Part shown: piece after piece, positions 52,475 through 62,852 of the stretch
Layout: every line of letters starts with the position of its first letter
Position numbering within the stretch: position 1 is the first letter of the stretch
Assembly (NCBI GenBank): GCA_963678205.1
Contig: OY782760.1
Coordinates: forward strand, 2,294,001 to 2,358,000
Reading direction: 5' to 3'
DNA: 64,000 nt
Origin: G963556115 sp963678205
GTDB lineage: Bacteria; Planctomycetota; SZUA-567
Notes under the pieces: model-generated
Databases searched by the model: none
What the model was told of the DNA's origin: nothing
Seen by the model: only the letters and a program-made list of their open reading frames with translations
Translations under genes and position numbers: made by a program

Positions 52475-55400
52475 ATGAGCAAGAGTCGGGTATCAAAATT
52501 TGGTAGAGTTGCACTTGATTTGGGTTATCTCAATATTAAACAACTCGAAGAATGTTTACAGCTACAAATACAATATCAAAAGGCAGGGAAAGAAGTTCCT
52601 CGCCTAGGAAGTTTGCTATTATCAAAGAAATACATTAATTCAAAGCAACTAAAAACAATATTAGAGAAGCAGAAAGATACAAAATACACGACAGCATCTG
52701 CTTCTACTGCTAATATTCTGCAATTTTTCCCAGCAGGAACCTATATTTTTAAAGAAAGTGATAAATCTAATAATCAGCTTTATCTTATTCATGAAGGGTG
52801 CGTTGATTTTTATAGGGCAGACAGACTTATTGATTCAATTTCTGGAAAAGGAAAGTTCTTTGGGGAAGTAGCATTTTTAACCTCAAAAATTTATACAGAA
52901 TCAGCAGTTACAGCAAAAGACTCAAAGATATTTGTTATTCCCAGCAAAGAGGTTGATTCTTTTTTAAAGAGTAGACCTGAAATGGGTCTTAAAATTGCTA
53001 AAAATATTGCTGAAAATTTACACAAGCATATTATTGAGTCAGCCCCTCGCCTTACTAGAATCAACAAGAGTACTGTAGCTTTACATATTGAACCAATAAT
53101 AACTCCAGAATTACAACTAAGCAAGAACACTGAAGTACAAACTTCAGCAAAGATTAGTAATAATCCTAAGCCCACCGATAAAGTGGAGCAAAGCATATCC
53201 TTTTCTTCCACTCCTTCTGAAATTGACTTTCAAGATAAACAGTCATGTGAAGAATCTGCTGACGAAATATCTGAAATGTTTATAGAAAATAGCGCTTTAG
53301 CTCCTGATCAAATTATACTTAAGGAGGACTCCGGAGAAGAAGACAACGCTGTTATTACTTTGTCTAAATTAAAGGATAAAAATATTCATGAGCCAGAAAT
53401 AGTTTCTGAACCAATTGATTGCTCAGAATTAATTTCATTAATTAACAATCTATCGCCGCATTCCTTTTCAAATACAATTGTTTCAGCAGTTAAAGATGTT
53501 GTTAATATTTTTATCCAAATTGATGAACTGGATACAGAAAGAACGGCTTTTCTTAATTCAATTAACAACCCATCTGAAATATTAAAGTCTGAAATAAATA
53601 AACAGAGAAAAGAAATTATTAGAATTCCACCTTTGGAATCGTTAAAGGCGTCCTATAATAGAATCAAAGATATTTTAGATAACGACGCTAAATTAGAAAG
53701 CAAGCAGTCAGAAGCAAACGAAGATTCTCCTAACAATGAACCATCTGATAGTGAGTTAAATGCTACTGATAATAATGAAAACTCTGAAAATATTACTGTA
53801 AAGACAAAAATAGATGCTACTATTAAAGAGGCATATTCTTTCTCATTAAAGCAAAAAGAGTTACTACTTCATAGGTATACTATCTTACCAGATGTAATAC
53901 ATACATGCATGAATTATTCTTCAGACGAACCATTTTTAAAATCTCTATTAAAACATAGTATTGACGCGCAGGACCTATTTGGATGGGGTGTATACCAGAT
54001 GGCACTCAAAGAGTATTCTGACAGTCAATCTGATAAAATTCAAGCTATTAAAAATGAACGTGAAGATCTTGAATCTAATCTAAAATCACTGGTCGGCAGA
54101 CTTAAAATGAGTAAGAAAGTTGAAGAGGAAAGAGAAATACGATTTAATGATTTATTGAGTAATGAAAAAAAATACAAACTTATTCAGACTATCGTGAGAA
54201 GAGAGTTAAAAAATATTGAAAAAACAATGGTTGAAGAGTTTTGGAAAATTTACTTCAGGCTCTCACATATACTTATTTCTGAATTATCCGGTATTGACAA
54301 AGTAATGGCTAAATGTTTTTTACGCTGGGGGTTACTTGGGTATAACGCAAAATGGATAAATAAAGATAAATGCATTAAGTTGCTTACTTCATGTTCAAGT
54401 GCATTATATGCCCCCATATACTCTATATCATCTACGTATTCTTACTATGCAGATGAAATTCTCGAATTGACTGCAAAAGGATATATTCCTACTTCACCAA
54501 ATGAAGATCTAGAACTTAATCATAGAAATTCTCCTGAATGGAAGTGTGACAAATCATATAAACGTTATTGCTATTTAAAATTACAGTATGGCACTTTAAT
54601 AGACGTTCTACAGGTTCAAACTGACGAGGTAAATAGTATAGCTGAAAAGCTCAATGTTGCCCTTGAAAGAGAAAAATCTTTACGGAAATTACATTCAAAA
54701 ACTCCTAAGCACAGAGAGACTGTCTCTGCAGTAAAGCAAGAAATTCAAGGATATAAAGTAAGGAGCACTAGAATAAATTCTATTATAACCAGAATTACTG
54801 ATGAGATGCTGCCACAAATTGTCGAGGATACTCAGTCTGCAATATCAAATATTGAAAAGTCAGGAGTAAAGCTACATGTTTCAAAAATTATTAACCATGA
54901 AGTAGCTACAATAAGACGTTGTTGCAGGCTTGTCGCTAAACTTAAAGAGCCATTTTTGCCTTTTGTACTTCGGGATCATTATAAAGAAGATAACGATATT
55001 ATAAATGATCGAGAATATATTAGTAAGTTAATAACAGAGTTTGAGCAAAAAGATCCTCTTGTATTTCAAACAAATCTTGTACCTAGTGCCGCGAGAAAAC
55101 AAAGAGTTCTTGTCCGAAAGTGTCCATTTGTTTTGATAGCACCTTCATGTGGAATTCTAGGATTTGTAATTTCACCAAGATCAGGTCTTGAGAATGGAAG
55201 AATTACTGTTCCTGCCTATTATGAAAAAAGTATGATTAGCAAAGATGTATTCTCAAATGTATTAGCAGATTTCAGGTTTGATTGTAGTAAAGCTGACGCT
55301 GGTGTTGACATTATGACCAGTGATACTCTAGTTGCAGCCTATGCTACATATCGTTGGAATATGCGAAAAAAGAAAAAAGAGGTCAGGATGAAAGCGGCTG

Positions 55401-55570
55401 TATATTTAGATGAAACAGAACGCTTAAATTGGAGAAGGCATTACAGTCAATATATAAAAAGTGCTTTTGAGAGTGGAAAGTATCTTTTTTTTAAGTGTCC
55501 AGATTTGTATGATGTTATTATCAATAAATTTATTGATTTACCTGGGGCATGTGAAAAATTGAAAAGATGA
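52475..55570 (+). CDS. 1031-residue protein with MshEN-like and cNMP-binding-like domains
   Basis: Function unknown. Residues about 8-67 repeat the MshEN/PilB-N pattern twice (ALDLGYLNIKQLEECLQLQ and LLSKKYINSKQLKTILEKQ), a module that in other proteins binds c-di-GMP. Residues about 82-190 form a cNMP-binding fold (FFPAGTYIFKESDKSNNQLY, FGEVAFL), but the Arg of the phosphate cassette is replaced (IYTESAV), so cAMP binding is doubtful. About 190-430 is an acidic, disordered-looking linker, followed by long charged coiled coils (about 470-830) and a 180-residue Cys-containing C-terminal domain (about 850-1031) with KCPFVLIAPSCGILGFVISP that I cannot assign. No signal peptide or membrane helix. 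It is convergent with the PAP2 gene, 4 bases apart. Confidence 0.72.
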   Translation: MSKSRVSKFGRVALDLGYLNIKQLEECLQLQIQYQKAGKEVPRLGSLLLSKKYINSKQLKTILEKQKDTKYTTASASTANILQFFPAGTYIFKESDKSNNQLYLIHEGCVDFYRADRLIDSISGKGKFFGEVAFLTSKIYTESAVTAKDSKIFVIPSKEVDSFLKSRPEMGLKIAKNIAENLHKHIIESAPRLTRINKSTVALHIEPIITPELQLSKNTEVQTSAKISNNPKPTDKVEQSISFSSTPSEIDFQDKQSCEESADEISEMFIENSALAPDQIILKEDSGEEDNAVITLSKLKDKNIHEPEIVSEPIDCSELISLINNLSPHSFSNTIVSAVKDVVNIFIQIDELDTERTAFLNSINNPSEILKSEINKQRKEIIRIPPLESLKASYNRIKDILDNDAKLESKQSEANEDSPNNEPSDSELNATDNNENSENITVKTKIDATIKEAYSFSLKQKELLLHRYTILPDVIHTCMNYSSDEPFLKSLLKHSIDAQDLFGWGVYQMALKEYSDSQSDKIQAIKNEREDLESNLKSLVGRLKMSKKVEEEREIRFNDLLSNEKKYKLIQTIVRRELKNIEKTMVEEFWKIYFRLSHILISELSGIDKVMAKCFLRWGLLGYNAKWINKDKCIKLLTSCSSALYAPIYSISSTYSYYADEILELTAKGYIPTSPNEDLELNHRNSPEWKCDKSYKRYCYLKLQYGTLIDVLQVQTDEVNSIAEKLNVALEREKSLRKLHSKTPKHRETVSAVKQEIQGYKVRSTRINSIITRITDEMLPQIVEDTQSAISNIEKSGVKLHVSKIINHEVATIRRCCRLVAKLKEPFLPFVLRDHYKEDNDIINDREYISKLITEFEQKDPLVFQTNLVPSAARKQRVLVRKCPFVLIAPSCGILGFVISPRSGLENGRITVPAYYEKSMISKDVFSNVLADFRFDCSKADAGVDIMTSDTLVAAYATYRWNMRKKKKEVRMKAAVYLDETERLNWRRHYSQYIKSAFESGKYLFFKCPDLYDVIINKFIDLPGACEKLKR

Positions 55571-55574
55571 TTAA

Positions 55575-56597
55575 TTAAAACTTTCCTACAAGATAACACA
55601 GAATCCAGAACTGAGCAATAAACATAAATGTTGCAGTAAAGGCAAGTACAGCAGAGAGTCTATACGCCTTTAATTCTTTTCTAGTGTAGTATGAATATAC
55701 TAGAAGTGCAAGACCAAGAGATACCGCTGGAGCTCTAAAACCTGACATACCAGTAAACCAAGGGAGTATTATTGAACAAATCCCAATAAGGCTACATCCA
55801 ATAAGACTGTTTTTAATTAGATAATATAGCTTTCCACTGATCACGCCGTGAGTTTTATCAGGATATTTTTTAGTAATATATGGTCTGAGTGAATACAAAA
55901 GAATAGCAGGGAAAAACCACGCAATAAACTGTAAATTATGTCGGTGATGTGAATTTATAATCCCTGATATTGCAAAATAAAGCATAAGTATAAATAATAT
56001 AATAAGCAGAAGATTTCTACTTGGGAGCCATTTTATTTTATTACTTATTATCATGCTGAGAGCTCCGGCTATTAGACCAACAATAGCTCCTGCAATAACA
56101 TCGCTAGGGTAGTGTTTTTGATAAAACACTCTAGAAATAGCAACCCCAGTTGCGGCCACAGAACTTAAGACCACAGAGGTAGAAGAACTTGTCAATATCT
56201 CTGGTAAAATGAATGCAGTCGCAGTATCTCCACTTGGGAATGAGACATTAGAAGAATGGTCTGGCCTTTCGCGCCCTATTATGCTTTTTATTGGGTGAAC
56301 TAAAACACCAACAAGAATTAATGCAATTATAATACGCTTGAAAGTCCGTCTTTTCCCTGCAAGTCCAAGAATAACCGCAAGCAGTATCACTACATCAGCT
56401 TTGCCAAAAAGTCTAACTATCTGAAAAAATTCCCCAAGTGCACGTTCTTCATTTTCAGCAAGAATTTTATGTGAAAGAGCCCATGAGCTTATTGAATTGT
56501 CAAAGAAAAATAGAAAAAACATTGCTGCAATAAGAATTGAAATACTTAGCATACTCGCAATAACAGAATTTCGCTTACTGCCAAATTTAAAATTCAT
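55575..56597 (-). CDS. PAP2-superfamily membrane phosphatase
   Basis: 340 residues, about nine membrane helices. The three phosphatase motifs are KSIIGRERP (104-112), PSGD (121-124) and SRVFYQKHYPSD (155-166). The usual PSGH is PSGD here, changing the middle His to Asp, a variant seen in some family members; the nucleophilic His in motif 3 is intact. The likely substrate is a lipid phosphate or pyrophosphate such as undecaprenyl-PP or PgpB-type lipids. The C-terminal 130 residues add further helices beyond the core. The start lies 14 bases after the stop of the AsmA-like gene on the same strand, so they are co-transcribed. Confidence 0.88.
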   Translation of the reverse strand: MNFKFGSKRNSVIASMLSISILIAAMFFLFFFDNSISSWALSHKILAENEERALGEFFQIVRLFGKADVVILLAVILGLAGKRRTFKRIIIALILVGVLVHPIKSIIGRERPDHSSNVSFPSGDTATAFILPEILTSSSTSVVLSSVAATGVAISRVFYQKHYPSDVIAGAIVGLIAGALSMIISNKIKWLPSRNLLLIILFILMLYFAISGIINSHHRHNLQFIAWFFPAILLYSLRPYITKKYPDKTHGVISGKLYYLIKNSLIGCSLIGICSIILPWFTGMSGFRAPAVSLGLALLVYSYYTRKELKAYRLSAVLAFTATFMFIAQFWILCYLVGKF

Positions 56598-56611
56598 TAA
56601 TGAATACCTCT

Positions 56612-59600
56612 CTACATTGTTGTATTATCTTTTGCTTTATCATCGTCATTATTACCAATATTTTTAAAGAGTTTTAAAGGCGCCGTTATGATTGATTTTC
56701 CTACTTTGCCAACTTCACCGACAACTCCGGTAACACTACCGACTAATTTAATACCGATCTTTCCAATACTTGTAAAGATAGACCCAAATCCTGTTGCTAA
56801 TGTCTGCCCTGGGCTTTCCCCTCCAATATCCTGTAAATGCAAATTTAATGGCACAGGAATTGAAGCAATGCCAAGTAGTAATGTTGAGCTTAACCTTACA
56901 ACACCATTAGTCACATATAAATCACGAATTAATGTTTTACGAGTAGAACTTGCATCATTTTTTTCGTCCGTAAATATCAACTGTAAATTTTTCTTAAGTA
57001 CATCAAAGTTGTTTGTCGTAATTGCAACTTCATAATATGCATTTAACTCATCAAGGTCAATACGGTCAATAATAATTTGATCGCTGAATAATGTCTGAAA
57101 ATCGGGCTTTATTTTAATAGCTTTAGCATCTACGGCTTTATGATCAGAAAATCCATGTGGATTATCAATAGTAAAATTAAGTAAAGAAATTGAATTCCCT
57201 GACACGTCAGCTGTTCCACCAGAGAACGCAAAACTAAGCGAGTTTGTTGAGTCTGGTGAGCCTCTGGGTGATAATATAACATTGGTTGCACCTATAGACG
57301 AGTTATTATTAGGGGTTCTTGTCACTTGAACCTTGGTGTTTACTGGGGCAAAATATTTCCAGTAACTATCATCAATATGAATTTTAGCACCATTTACCAT
57401 GCCAGAGAGGTCAAAAGGAAGTTTCTGGCTAATATTTTTCTGTAAAGTTGCTAAATCAAGTGGAGCCAAATCAATATCAGCGGTAAACCTGTCCCCTGCA
57501 CTATCTAGAAGTAAATTATTTACTTTTACTGTAAAAGGCCCATCCAACTTTATAGAACCTACATCAAGAGTAAATCTATCCCTGATTGGTTTCAGGCTGA
57601 ATTTCGATATAAGCACTGATAGCGGCCCGCCTACAAGTGAGGCCTGCCGTACTTTTGATACGTTTTCAGAATCATGACTTGCAAAAAAATCGAGTTTGAG
57701 TGGTTCATTGATTGGTTTATAATATCTATATGGTGATAAAGCATTAAAAGAAATATCTGAATCTGTAAAATCCAAACTTCCTTTAACAATAATATCTTTT
57801 GGCTCAAACTGAAAAATAAGTGGAGTCTTATAATTTGAAATCAATCCATTTATTGAAAGTAACGGCCAAACTGAAGATTTTGACATATATGATGCTTTTG
57901 CAGCAACGCTTCCAGTCATTGCAACAATATTTGAGTTCAAACTATGATCAATATTAATATCTTTGGCAGAAATATATTTTCCTTGAAGAGCTCTTAAATT
58001 TGAACCTGCTCCAGACTTATCAAGTTCTTTAATTTTAGAAATTGAAATATCAGCTTTAGTTACATGAAAATTATTATCAATAGACTTAATGAATTCTTTT
58101 AGCTTAAAATTCTCAATATTTTTAAAGAAATCTATAACACTACCATTAAAAGTTATATTCGGAATCAATAGATCATTACGATTTGACTCAAGTGTTGCAA
58201 AATTATGTACCTTGAGCCCATCAGTTTTTTGAATATATTCCGCATTAAATTTGAATGGTGCAGTGACATCAACCGCTACTTTAGGTAAAAATAATCGCCA
58301 ATTATATAAATCACCTCTTACAGTAGCTGAAATATCAGACAGTGATTGCTGTATCTCAAACCACTTATGAGCAACAATTTTATCAGTCATTAAAATTGGA
58401 TCAATAAAAAAGTCTTTATGTGAATTAACAGAGATAAGGTCTGAGGTATAGTTAAAATCCTTAATCAAAGATTTTGCGCCGCCATTAGTGTGAAAAGCCC
58501 CGCTCAAAGTAGCATTGTTAAAATATAATAAAGTAATGTCATTATCAGCAAGTTCGCCTATATCCTTCATCTCCTCTTTAGAAACCGAAAGTTTCCCCTC
58601 TATTACAGGTAAACTTCTCAATGTCTTCCGCCAATCTGATTTATCAATTGTCATTAAATCATAACCACCAGAGCTAAAGTTTATAAATGAGGAAGGAGTT
58701 CTGAAATCAAACTGATCAAAAGAAATAATCGCATTTGAAGCCTGTTGCTTAAAAACAATGGCGGACTCAATATTAATTAGACTTTTTGCTAGATTATAAT
58801 GTATAAAGTTTAATTTCAGATCTTTTAGCTCTGCTTTGACACTTGCCGCAATGGTATAGTTATCCAATGCCCTGTAGTTGATATTAGCGTTAACAGCTTC
58901 TCTTAAAATACCCTCAAAAGTAAACGGAAGTTTGATATCACCTAGCACAGAGTTAAACCTAGCTTTAAGGTTATCAAAAATTACCGTATTATATATCCCG
59001 CTCTGTGCAAACTTTACTTTCCAAAGTTGCTGCAATTTTTCAAAAGTACCCTTAATCGTTAGCTGCAAGTTGTCATTATCTGATGCGTTAAAACTAAGAT
59101 CATAGATCTTATTTGGTTTTGAAAGCAATTCTATCTTAACGTCAATTGGAGAATTCTTAAATTCACTTAGTTTTGAGTTGGCAGTAAATTTACATATAAT
59201 ATTACCTGATGTATCCGCATCAATTGTACCGTCGATTACTTCTGAAATTTTAGAAAATTTAAGTGATTTAAATATCCCTTTAAAATTATCATATATTTTT
59301 GCAAGGTCTGCTCTGTATTTTATAGAAGTAGTAAGTAACCTATCATTATTAGTGAAATCAATATCCAAAGGCTTGATAGAGCTAAAATCGAGAAATGGCA
59401 TATTAAATGAAAAGTTGAGGCTTCCTTTAAGGGGGGTAAGAACATTGCTTTTGGTAACAATACTGGTGATCTCACCTTGAATAGGCAACGCAACCTTTTT
59501 GTCCTTTATTGTGGTACTAACATCCTCACCATTTAATATATAGTTCCCCCTCCATGCACCATTTCTTTTCCAATTTAGCGCAAGTGAATGCCTGATTTTA

Positions 59601-60868
59601 CCATAAACATTAAATCCTAATTTCTTCCCAAGTGTTGAGGATGAAAATAATGACAAATCAGAAAGTGCATCAATTGTTGCTGTGAACTCTGTACCAAAGT
59701 TACCGTTTATTTGTGATGTTGCAGTAAGAATTTCACCAGTAGGATTATAGAGGTTTAGTTTTATAATAAGAGGGCTTATTTCAGACCATGTTTGACTAAC
59801 GTCAACTTTACCAAACACATCAAGCACAAGCTTAGGTGTAATACCCATACGATCTTTATTAATAGCAAGGTAGCCAATACTGTCAGAGTTCAATTTTGCT
59901 TTAACCAAAACATCACTCATTGATGTAGAATTTACATTTACCCATAATGAAATAGGATCTTTTAGAGTTAATGCAAATTCATTAAATACCAGTTTATTAA
60001 TTCCAAAGTATTCAAGATATCGAGCTAAATCAATATCATCAAAATTTGACTTAATCTTTATTTTATTAAGGAATCCTAACTTTGAATTATTATTAAACTC
60101 ACCTTTCTTATTCAAAGTTGCATCAATATCAACAATAACACTACCAATAATATTATGATGAGTTCTGGATTTAAGTGTAATGGTCGATTTAACAATTTCT
60201 TTAATTCTACTTAACGAGACATTAATGTCTGAGATTCTGCATTCGTCAAGCATTTTCAGGTCATCAGTCACTTTTATTTGACTATTGGATATGCGTACAG
60301 TTCCACCGGCTTGTTGCCAATTAATACTACTTAGCCATTTTTTCCATGGTAAATCGATAAGCTGATTAAGAGATTCTGTAATGTTTGTGGTATATTTTTT
60401 TTTACCTGTAGATTTATCAACGATAGTAAAACGATGAACAAATAAGTTTAGAGCATCAATTTTAATATTACTGTATAATGACTTATCTTTGTAACTTTTA
60501 ATTAAATCAAGCTCAAAACTTAATTCCGAACTAGTTAAAATTGGATAATCAGGGTTGTTTTTAGGAATAATTTTAATCCCAGCCAACTTAACCTTCTGAT
60601 CAAGCCATGAGGTAGTCAAACTATCGATTTGAATTATTGCCTGGGATTTATCACTAAAAGCAGTTATCAAACTTTCTTTTAAATATTCATCATTATATTT
60701 TAATTTTAAATACATAACTCCTGAAGTGATTAGAATTATTAAAGCTAGTAACCCTATAAAAATAAAACGAAAAATACGTCTTTTGCAACCTCTTGGAGGG
60801 GTAGAATTAGGTTGATCTGATATAACAGCTTTATCAGAGTAACTATTATCAAATGAACTATTAGACAT
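56612..60868 (-). CDS. AsmA/TamB-like envelope protein
   Basis: 1418 residues. A 28-residue polar cytoplasmic tail, one membrane helix (about 32-53, FRFIFIGLLALIILITSGVM) and then a very long beta-rich periplasmic region made of repeating two-strand units, typical of AsmA-like/repeating beta-groove proteins that carry phospholipids between membranes. The end has the family's amphipathic pattern (RDLYVTNGVVRLSS, IPVPLNLHLQDIGG, then FKNIGNNDDDKAK). The N-terminal sequence fits the DUF748-type architecture. AAGGA 6 bases before the ATG. It is upstream of the PAP2 gene in the same transcript, which fits shared lipid-envelope work. Its presence is good evidence for a two-membrane cell. Confidence 0.85.
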   Translation of the reverse strand: MSNSSFDNSYSDKAVISDQPNSTPPRGCKRRIFRFIFIGLLALIILITSGVMYLKLKYNDEYLKESLITAFSDKSQAIIQIDSLTTSWLDQKVKLAGIKIIPKNNPDYPILTSSELSFELDLIKSYKDKSLYSNIKIDALNLFVHRFTIVDKSTGKKKYTTNITESLNQLIDLPWKKWLSSINWQQAGGTVRISNSQIKVTDDLKMLDECRISDINVSLSRIKEIVKSTITLKSRTHHNIIGSVIVDIDATLNKKGEFNNNSKLGFLNKIKIKSNFDDIDLARYLEYFGINKLVFNEFALTLKDPISLWVNVNSTSMSDVLVKAKLNSDSIGYLAINKDRMGITPKLVLDVFGKVDVSQTWSEISPLIIKLNLYNPTGEILTATSQINGNFGTEFTATIDALSDLSLFSSSTLGKKLGFNVYGKIRHSLALNWKRNGAWRGNYILNGEDVSTTIKDKKVALPIQGEITSIVTKSNVLTPLKGSLNFSFNMPFLDFSSIKPLDIDFTNNDRLLTTSIKYRADLAKIYDNFKGIFKSLKFSKISEVIDGTIDADTSGNIICKFTANSKLSEFKNSPIDVKIELLSKPNKIYDLSFNASDNDNLQLTIKGTFEKLQQLWKVKFAQSGIYNTVIFDNLKARFNSVLGDIKLPFTFEGILREAVNANINYRALDNYTIAASVKAELKDLKLNFIHYNLAKSLINIESAIVFKQQASNAIISFDQFDFRTPSSFINFSSGGYDLMTIDKSDWRKTLRSLPVIEGKLSVSKEEMKDIGELADNDITLLYFNNATLSGAFHTNGGAKSLIKDFNYTSDLISVNSHKDFFIDPILMTDKIVAHKWFEIQQSLSDISATVRGDLYNWRLFLPKVAVDVTAPFKFNAEYIQKTDGLKVHNFATLESNRNDLLIPNITFNGSVIDFFKNIENFKLKEFIKSIDNNFHVTKADISISKIKELDKSGAGSNLRALQGKYISAKDINIDHSLNSNIVAMTGSVAAKASYMSKSSVWPLLSINGLISNYKTPLIFQFEPKDIIVKGSLDFTDSDISFNALSPYRYYKPINEPLKLDFFASHDSENVSKVRQASLVGGPLSVLISKFSLKPIRDRFTLDVGSIKLDGPFTVKVNNLLLDSAGDRFTADIDLAPLDLATLQKNISQKLPFDLSGMVNGAKIHIDDSYWKYFAPVNTKVQVTRTPNNNSSIGATNVILSPRGSPDSTNSLSFAFSGGTADVSGNSISLLNFTIDNPHGFSDHKAVDAKAIKIKPDFQTLFSDQIIIDRIDLDELNAYYEVAITTNNFDVLKKNLQLIFTDEKNDASSTRKTLIRDLYVTNGVVRLSSTLLLGIASIPVPLNLHLQDIGGESPGQTLATGFGSIFTSIGKIGIKLVGSVTGVVGEVGKVGKSIITAPLKLFKNIGNNDDDKAKDNTTM

Positions 60869-60903
60869 TAATATCCTTCATTTAAAGATATATTAGTAAT
60901 AAA

Positions 60904-61689
60904 TTACTGGTCAAATATTGAAAAAAATTCACTATAGCTGCAACTACTATAAGGCTTAGACTTATGAACCCTTATAGCATTTTCAGGGCAGAACCCCACA
61001 CAACGCATACAATCCTGGCATTTATCAGCAAGTACAGCTTTATGATCAATTATCGAAATATTATTAACAGGGCATACTTTTGCACACACACTACATCCCG
61101 TACATTTCTCTATGTTAACTTTTACAGGAAAAGTTTTCTGGAGAAACCCTGTATTAACGCTTAATTTGTATATTAAATTATAAAATTTTGAAGCAATCTT
61201 GCCTTTATATTTGAATGGTTCTTTATTATTTATAAGCTTTTCAATAAATTCATTTGATCTTTTTTTACAAATATTAAATAACCTCTCATTCTTATCCTCA
61301 TTCACTTTATACTGCATAAAGTTTGATGGAAGAATAAAACCCTCATATCCAATAACATTATACCCTTTTGATTCAAAAATAGGCGTTAGTTGTGCGCAAA
61401 CATGCCCATCAGAGCCCCCCATCGTTGAGAAAAAGAATAAATCAGTACAACATTCTGTTTTTGGGAGCTTATTGATAAAATCTAGAACAAGAGGATAAGT
61501 GTTGAAGCAAACAATAGGAAAGCCAATGCCTATAGTATGTGTGAGATTAATTTCATCTGACTTTGTCATTTGGGAGATTTGATGTAACTTACAAGGTACA
61601 GAATGAGCTGTAAAAGCTTCTTTCATAAAATTTGCAGTGAGAAGAGTATTGCCAGTACCGCTAAAAACATATAGTTCAACGTTGTTCAT
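60904..61689 (-). CDS. EFR1-type flavodoxin-ferredoxin protein
   Basis: 261 residues: a flavodoxin-like N-terminal domain (FSGTGNTLLTANFM phosphate loop, FFSTMGGSDGH) joined to a C-terminal pair of 4Fe-4S clusters (CTGCSVCAKVCP and CQDCMRCVGFCP). This is the EFR1 layout of anaerobes, a cytoplasmic electron carrier that may be reduced by ferredoxin-linked enzymes. AGGAG 7 bases upstream. The AsmA-like gene starts 35 bases after its stop. Confidence 0.92.
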   Translation of the reverse strand: MNNVELYVFSGTGNTLLTANFMKEAFTAHSVPCKLHQISQMTKSDEINLTHTIGIGFPIVCFNTYPLVLDFINKLPKTECCTDLFFFSTMGGSDGHVCAQLTPIFESKGYNVIGYEGFILPSNFMQYKVNEDKNERLFNICKKRSNEFIEKLINNKEPFKYKGKIASKFYNLIYKLSVNTGFLQKTFPVKVNIEKCTGCSVCAKVCPVNNISIIDHKAVLADKCQDCMRCVGFCPENAIRVHKSKPYSSCSYSEFFSIFDQ

Positions 61690-61850
61690 AGTATACTCCT
61701 AAGTATAACTTAAATTTAAGCTTTTTGTCATTGTTATTCTACCATAATTAATAATTCTTACAATATAACAAACTTATATATTTACCAAATATACAAGCAT
61801 AAGTAATATTGCAGAAATTCTGTTGAGCTGCTTATATAAGGTGTATTTAT

Positions 61851-62852
61851 TTAATTTGAACTTTGAAAAGATCCATCAGCCTTACAAATATCCTCAGCAG
61901 GACATTTAAATTCACCAGGTCTAATTCTCGAACTCTTTTTCCTATCTGGTTGCAAATATACTAGATCAGCTTTAGCAAGAACAACTTTTGTTCCAGGATC
62001 AACACTATCTGTAAGCCAGACATTCCCGCCAATTGTCGCTCCCTTACCGATTACTGTATTCCCACCTAAAATGGTTGCTCCAGCGTAAATAATTACGTTA
62101 TCTTCAATAATTGGGTGGCGTTGTTCACCTCTAATTGATTGCCCTTTTGCAGGAGCAAGAGCACCGAGAGTAACTCCCTGATAAATCTGAACAGAATTAC
62201 CAATTCGGCATGTTTCACCAACAACAACACCTGTACCGTGATCAATAAAAAAACGTTCACCAATTTTAGCGCCAGGGTGTATATCAATACCTGTCATGCT
62301 ATGTGCATGCTCACTCCATAGTCTAGGAATAAGAGGGACATCATGAGCAAACAGTTCATGAGCTAGTCGATGAATTACAATAGCTTGTACTGCTGGATAG
62401 CAAGTGATAACTTCATCAATACTTGATGATGCCGGATCTCCGTCAAAACCTGCTGCAATATCTTTTTTCATAATTTCCCTAATTCGGGGTAAAGATTTTA
62501 TTAAAGACATTATAACTTTTGAGGCGCGCTCTTTTACATTGCACATTTCACAGCACCCTTGATTACATGCATACCTGAAAGCACGCTGGACTTCATTTGT
62601 AAGTTCCAGTATTATATGATTAATCTGATCACCAATATGATATTTTAGGTTTGCTTTAGTTACAGGATGCCCCCCAGCAAAGTATCCTGGAAAAATCACA
62701 TCAAATAACCTGTCCAGAGATTTTAGTACTATATCACGATTGGGTAGATCATGCCCTTCCAGTTGATTGATACCAATTCCATCATTATATGAATTCATTA
62801 GAATATCAACTATTGGAGTTATGTCTTCAACTTCAATTTTATTGTTTTTCAT
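61851..62852 (-). CDS. cysE: serine O-acetyltransferase (EpsC-type)
   Basis: Acetylates serine for cysteine synthesis. 333 residues: a helical N-terminal half longer than in E. coli CysE, with GYFAGGHPVTKANL and four clustered Cys (CNQGCCEMC), then the catalytic FDGDPASSSIDEV Asp, HRLAHELF, WSEHAHSMTGIDIHPGAKIG, FIDHGTGVVVGET and hexapeptide repeats (IIYAGATILGGNTVIG). This matches the EpsC/SatA long forms. Starts 5 or 13 codons upstream are possible; MKNNKIEVED is preferred because GGA lies upstream and the family begins near here. It would draw serine made by the serA route. Confidence 0.9.
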   Translation of the reverse strand: MKNNKIEVEDITPIVDILMNSYNDGIGINQLEGHDLPNRDIVLKSLDRLFDVIFPGYFAGGHPVTKANLKYHIGDQINHIILELTNEVQRAFRYACNQGCCEMCNVKERASKVIMSLIKSLPRIREIMKKDIAAGFDGDPASSSIDEVITCYPAVQAIVIHRLAHELFAHDVPLIPRLWSEHAHSMTGIDIHPGAKIGERFFIDHGTGVVVGETCRIGNSVQIYQGVTLGALAPAKGQSIRGEQRHPIIEDNVIIYAGATILGGNTVIGKGATIGGNVWLTDSVDPGTKVVLAKADLVYLQPDRKKSSRIRPGEFKCPAEDICKADGSFQSSN

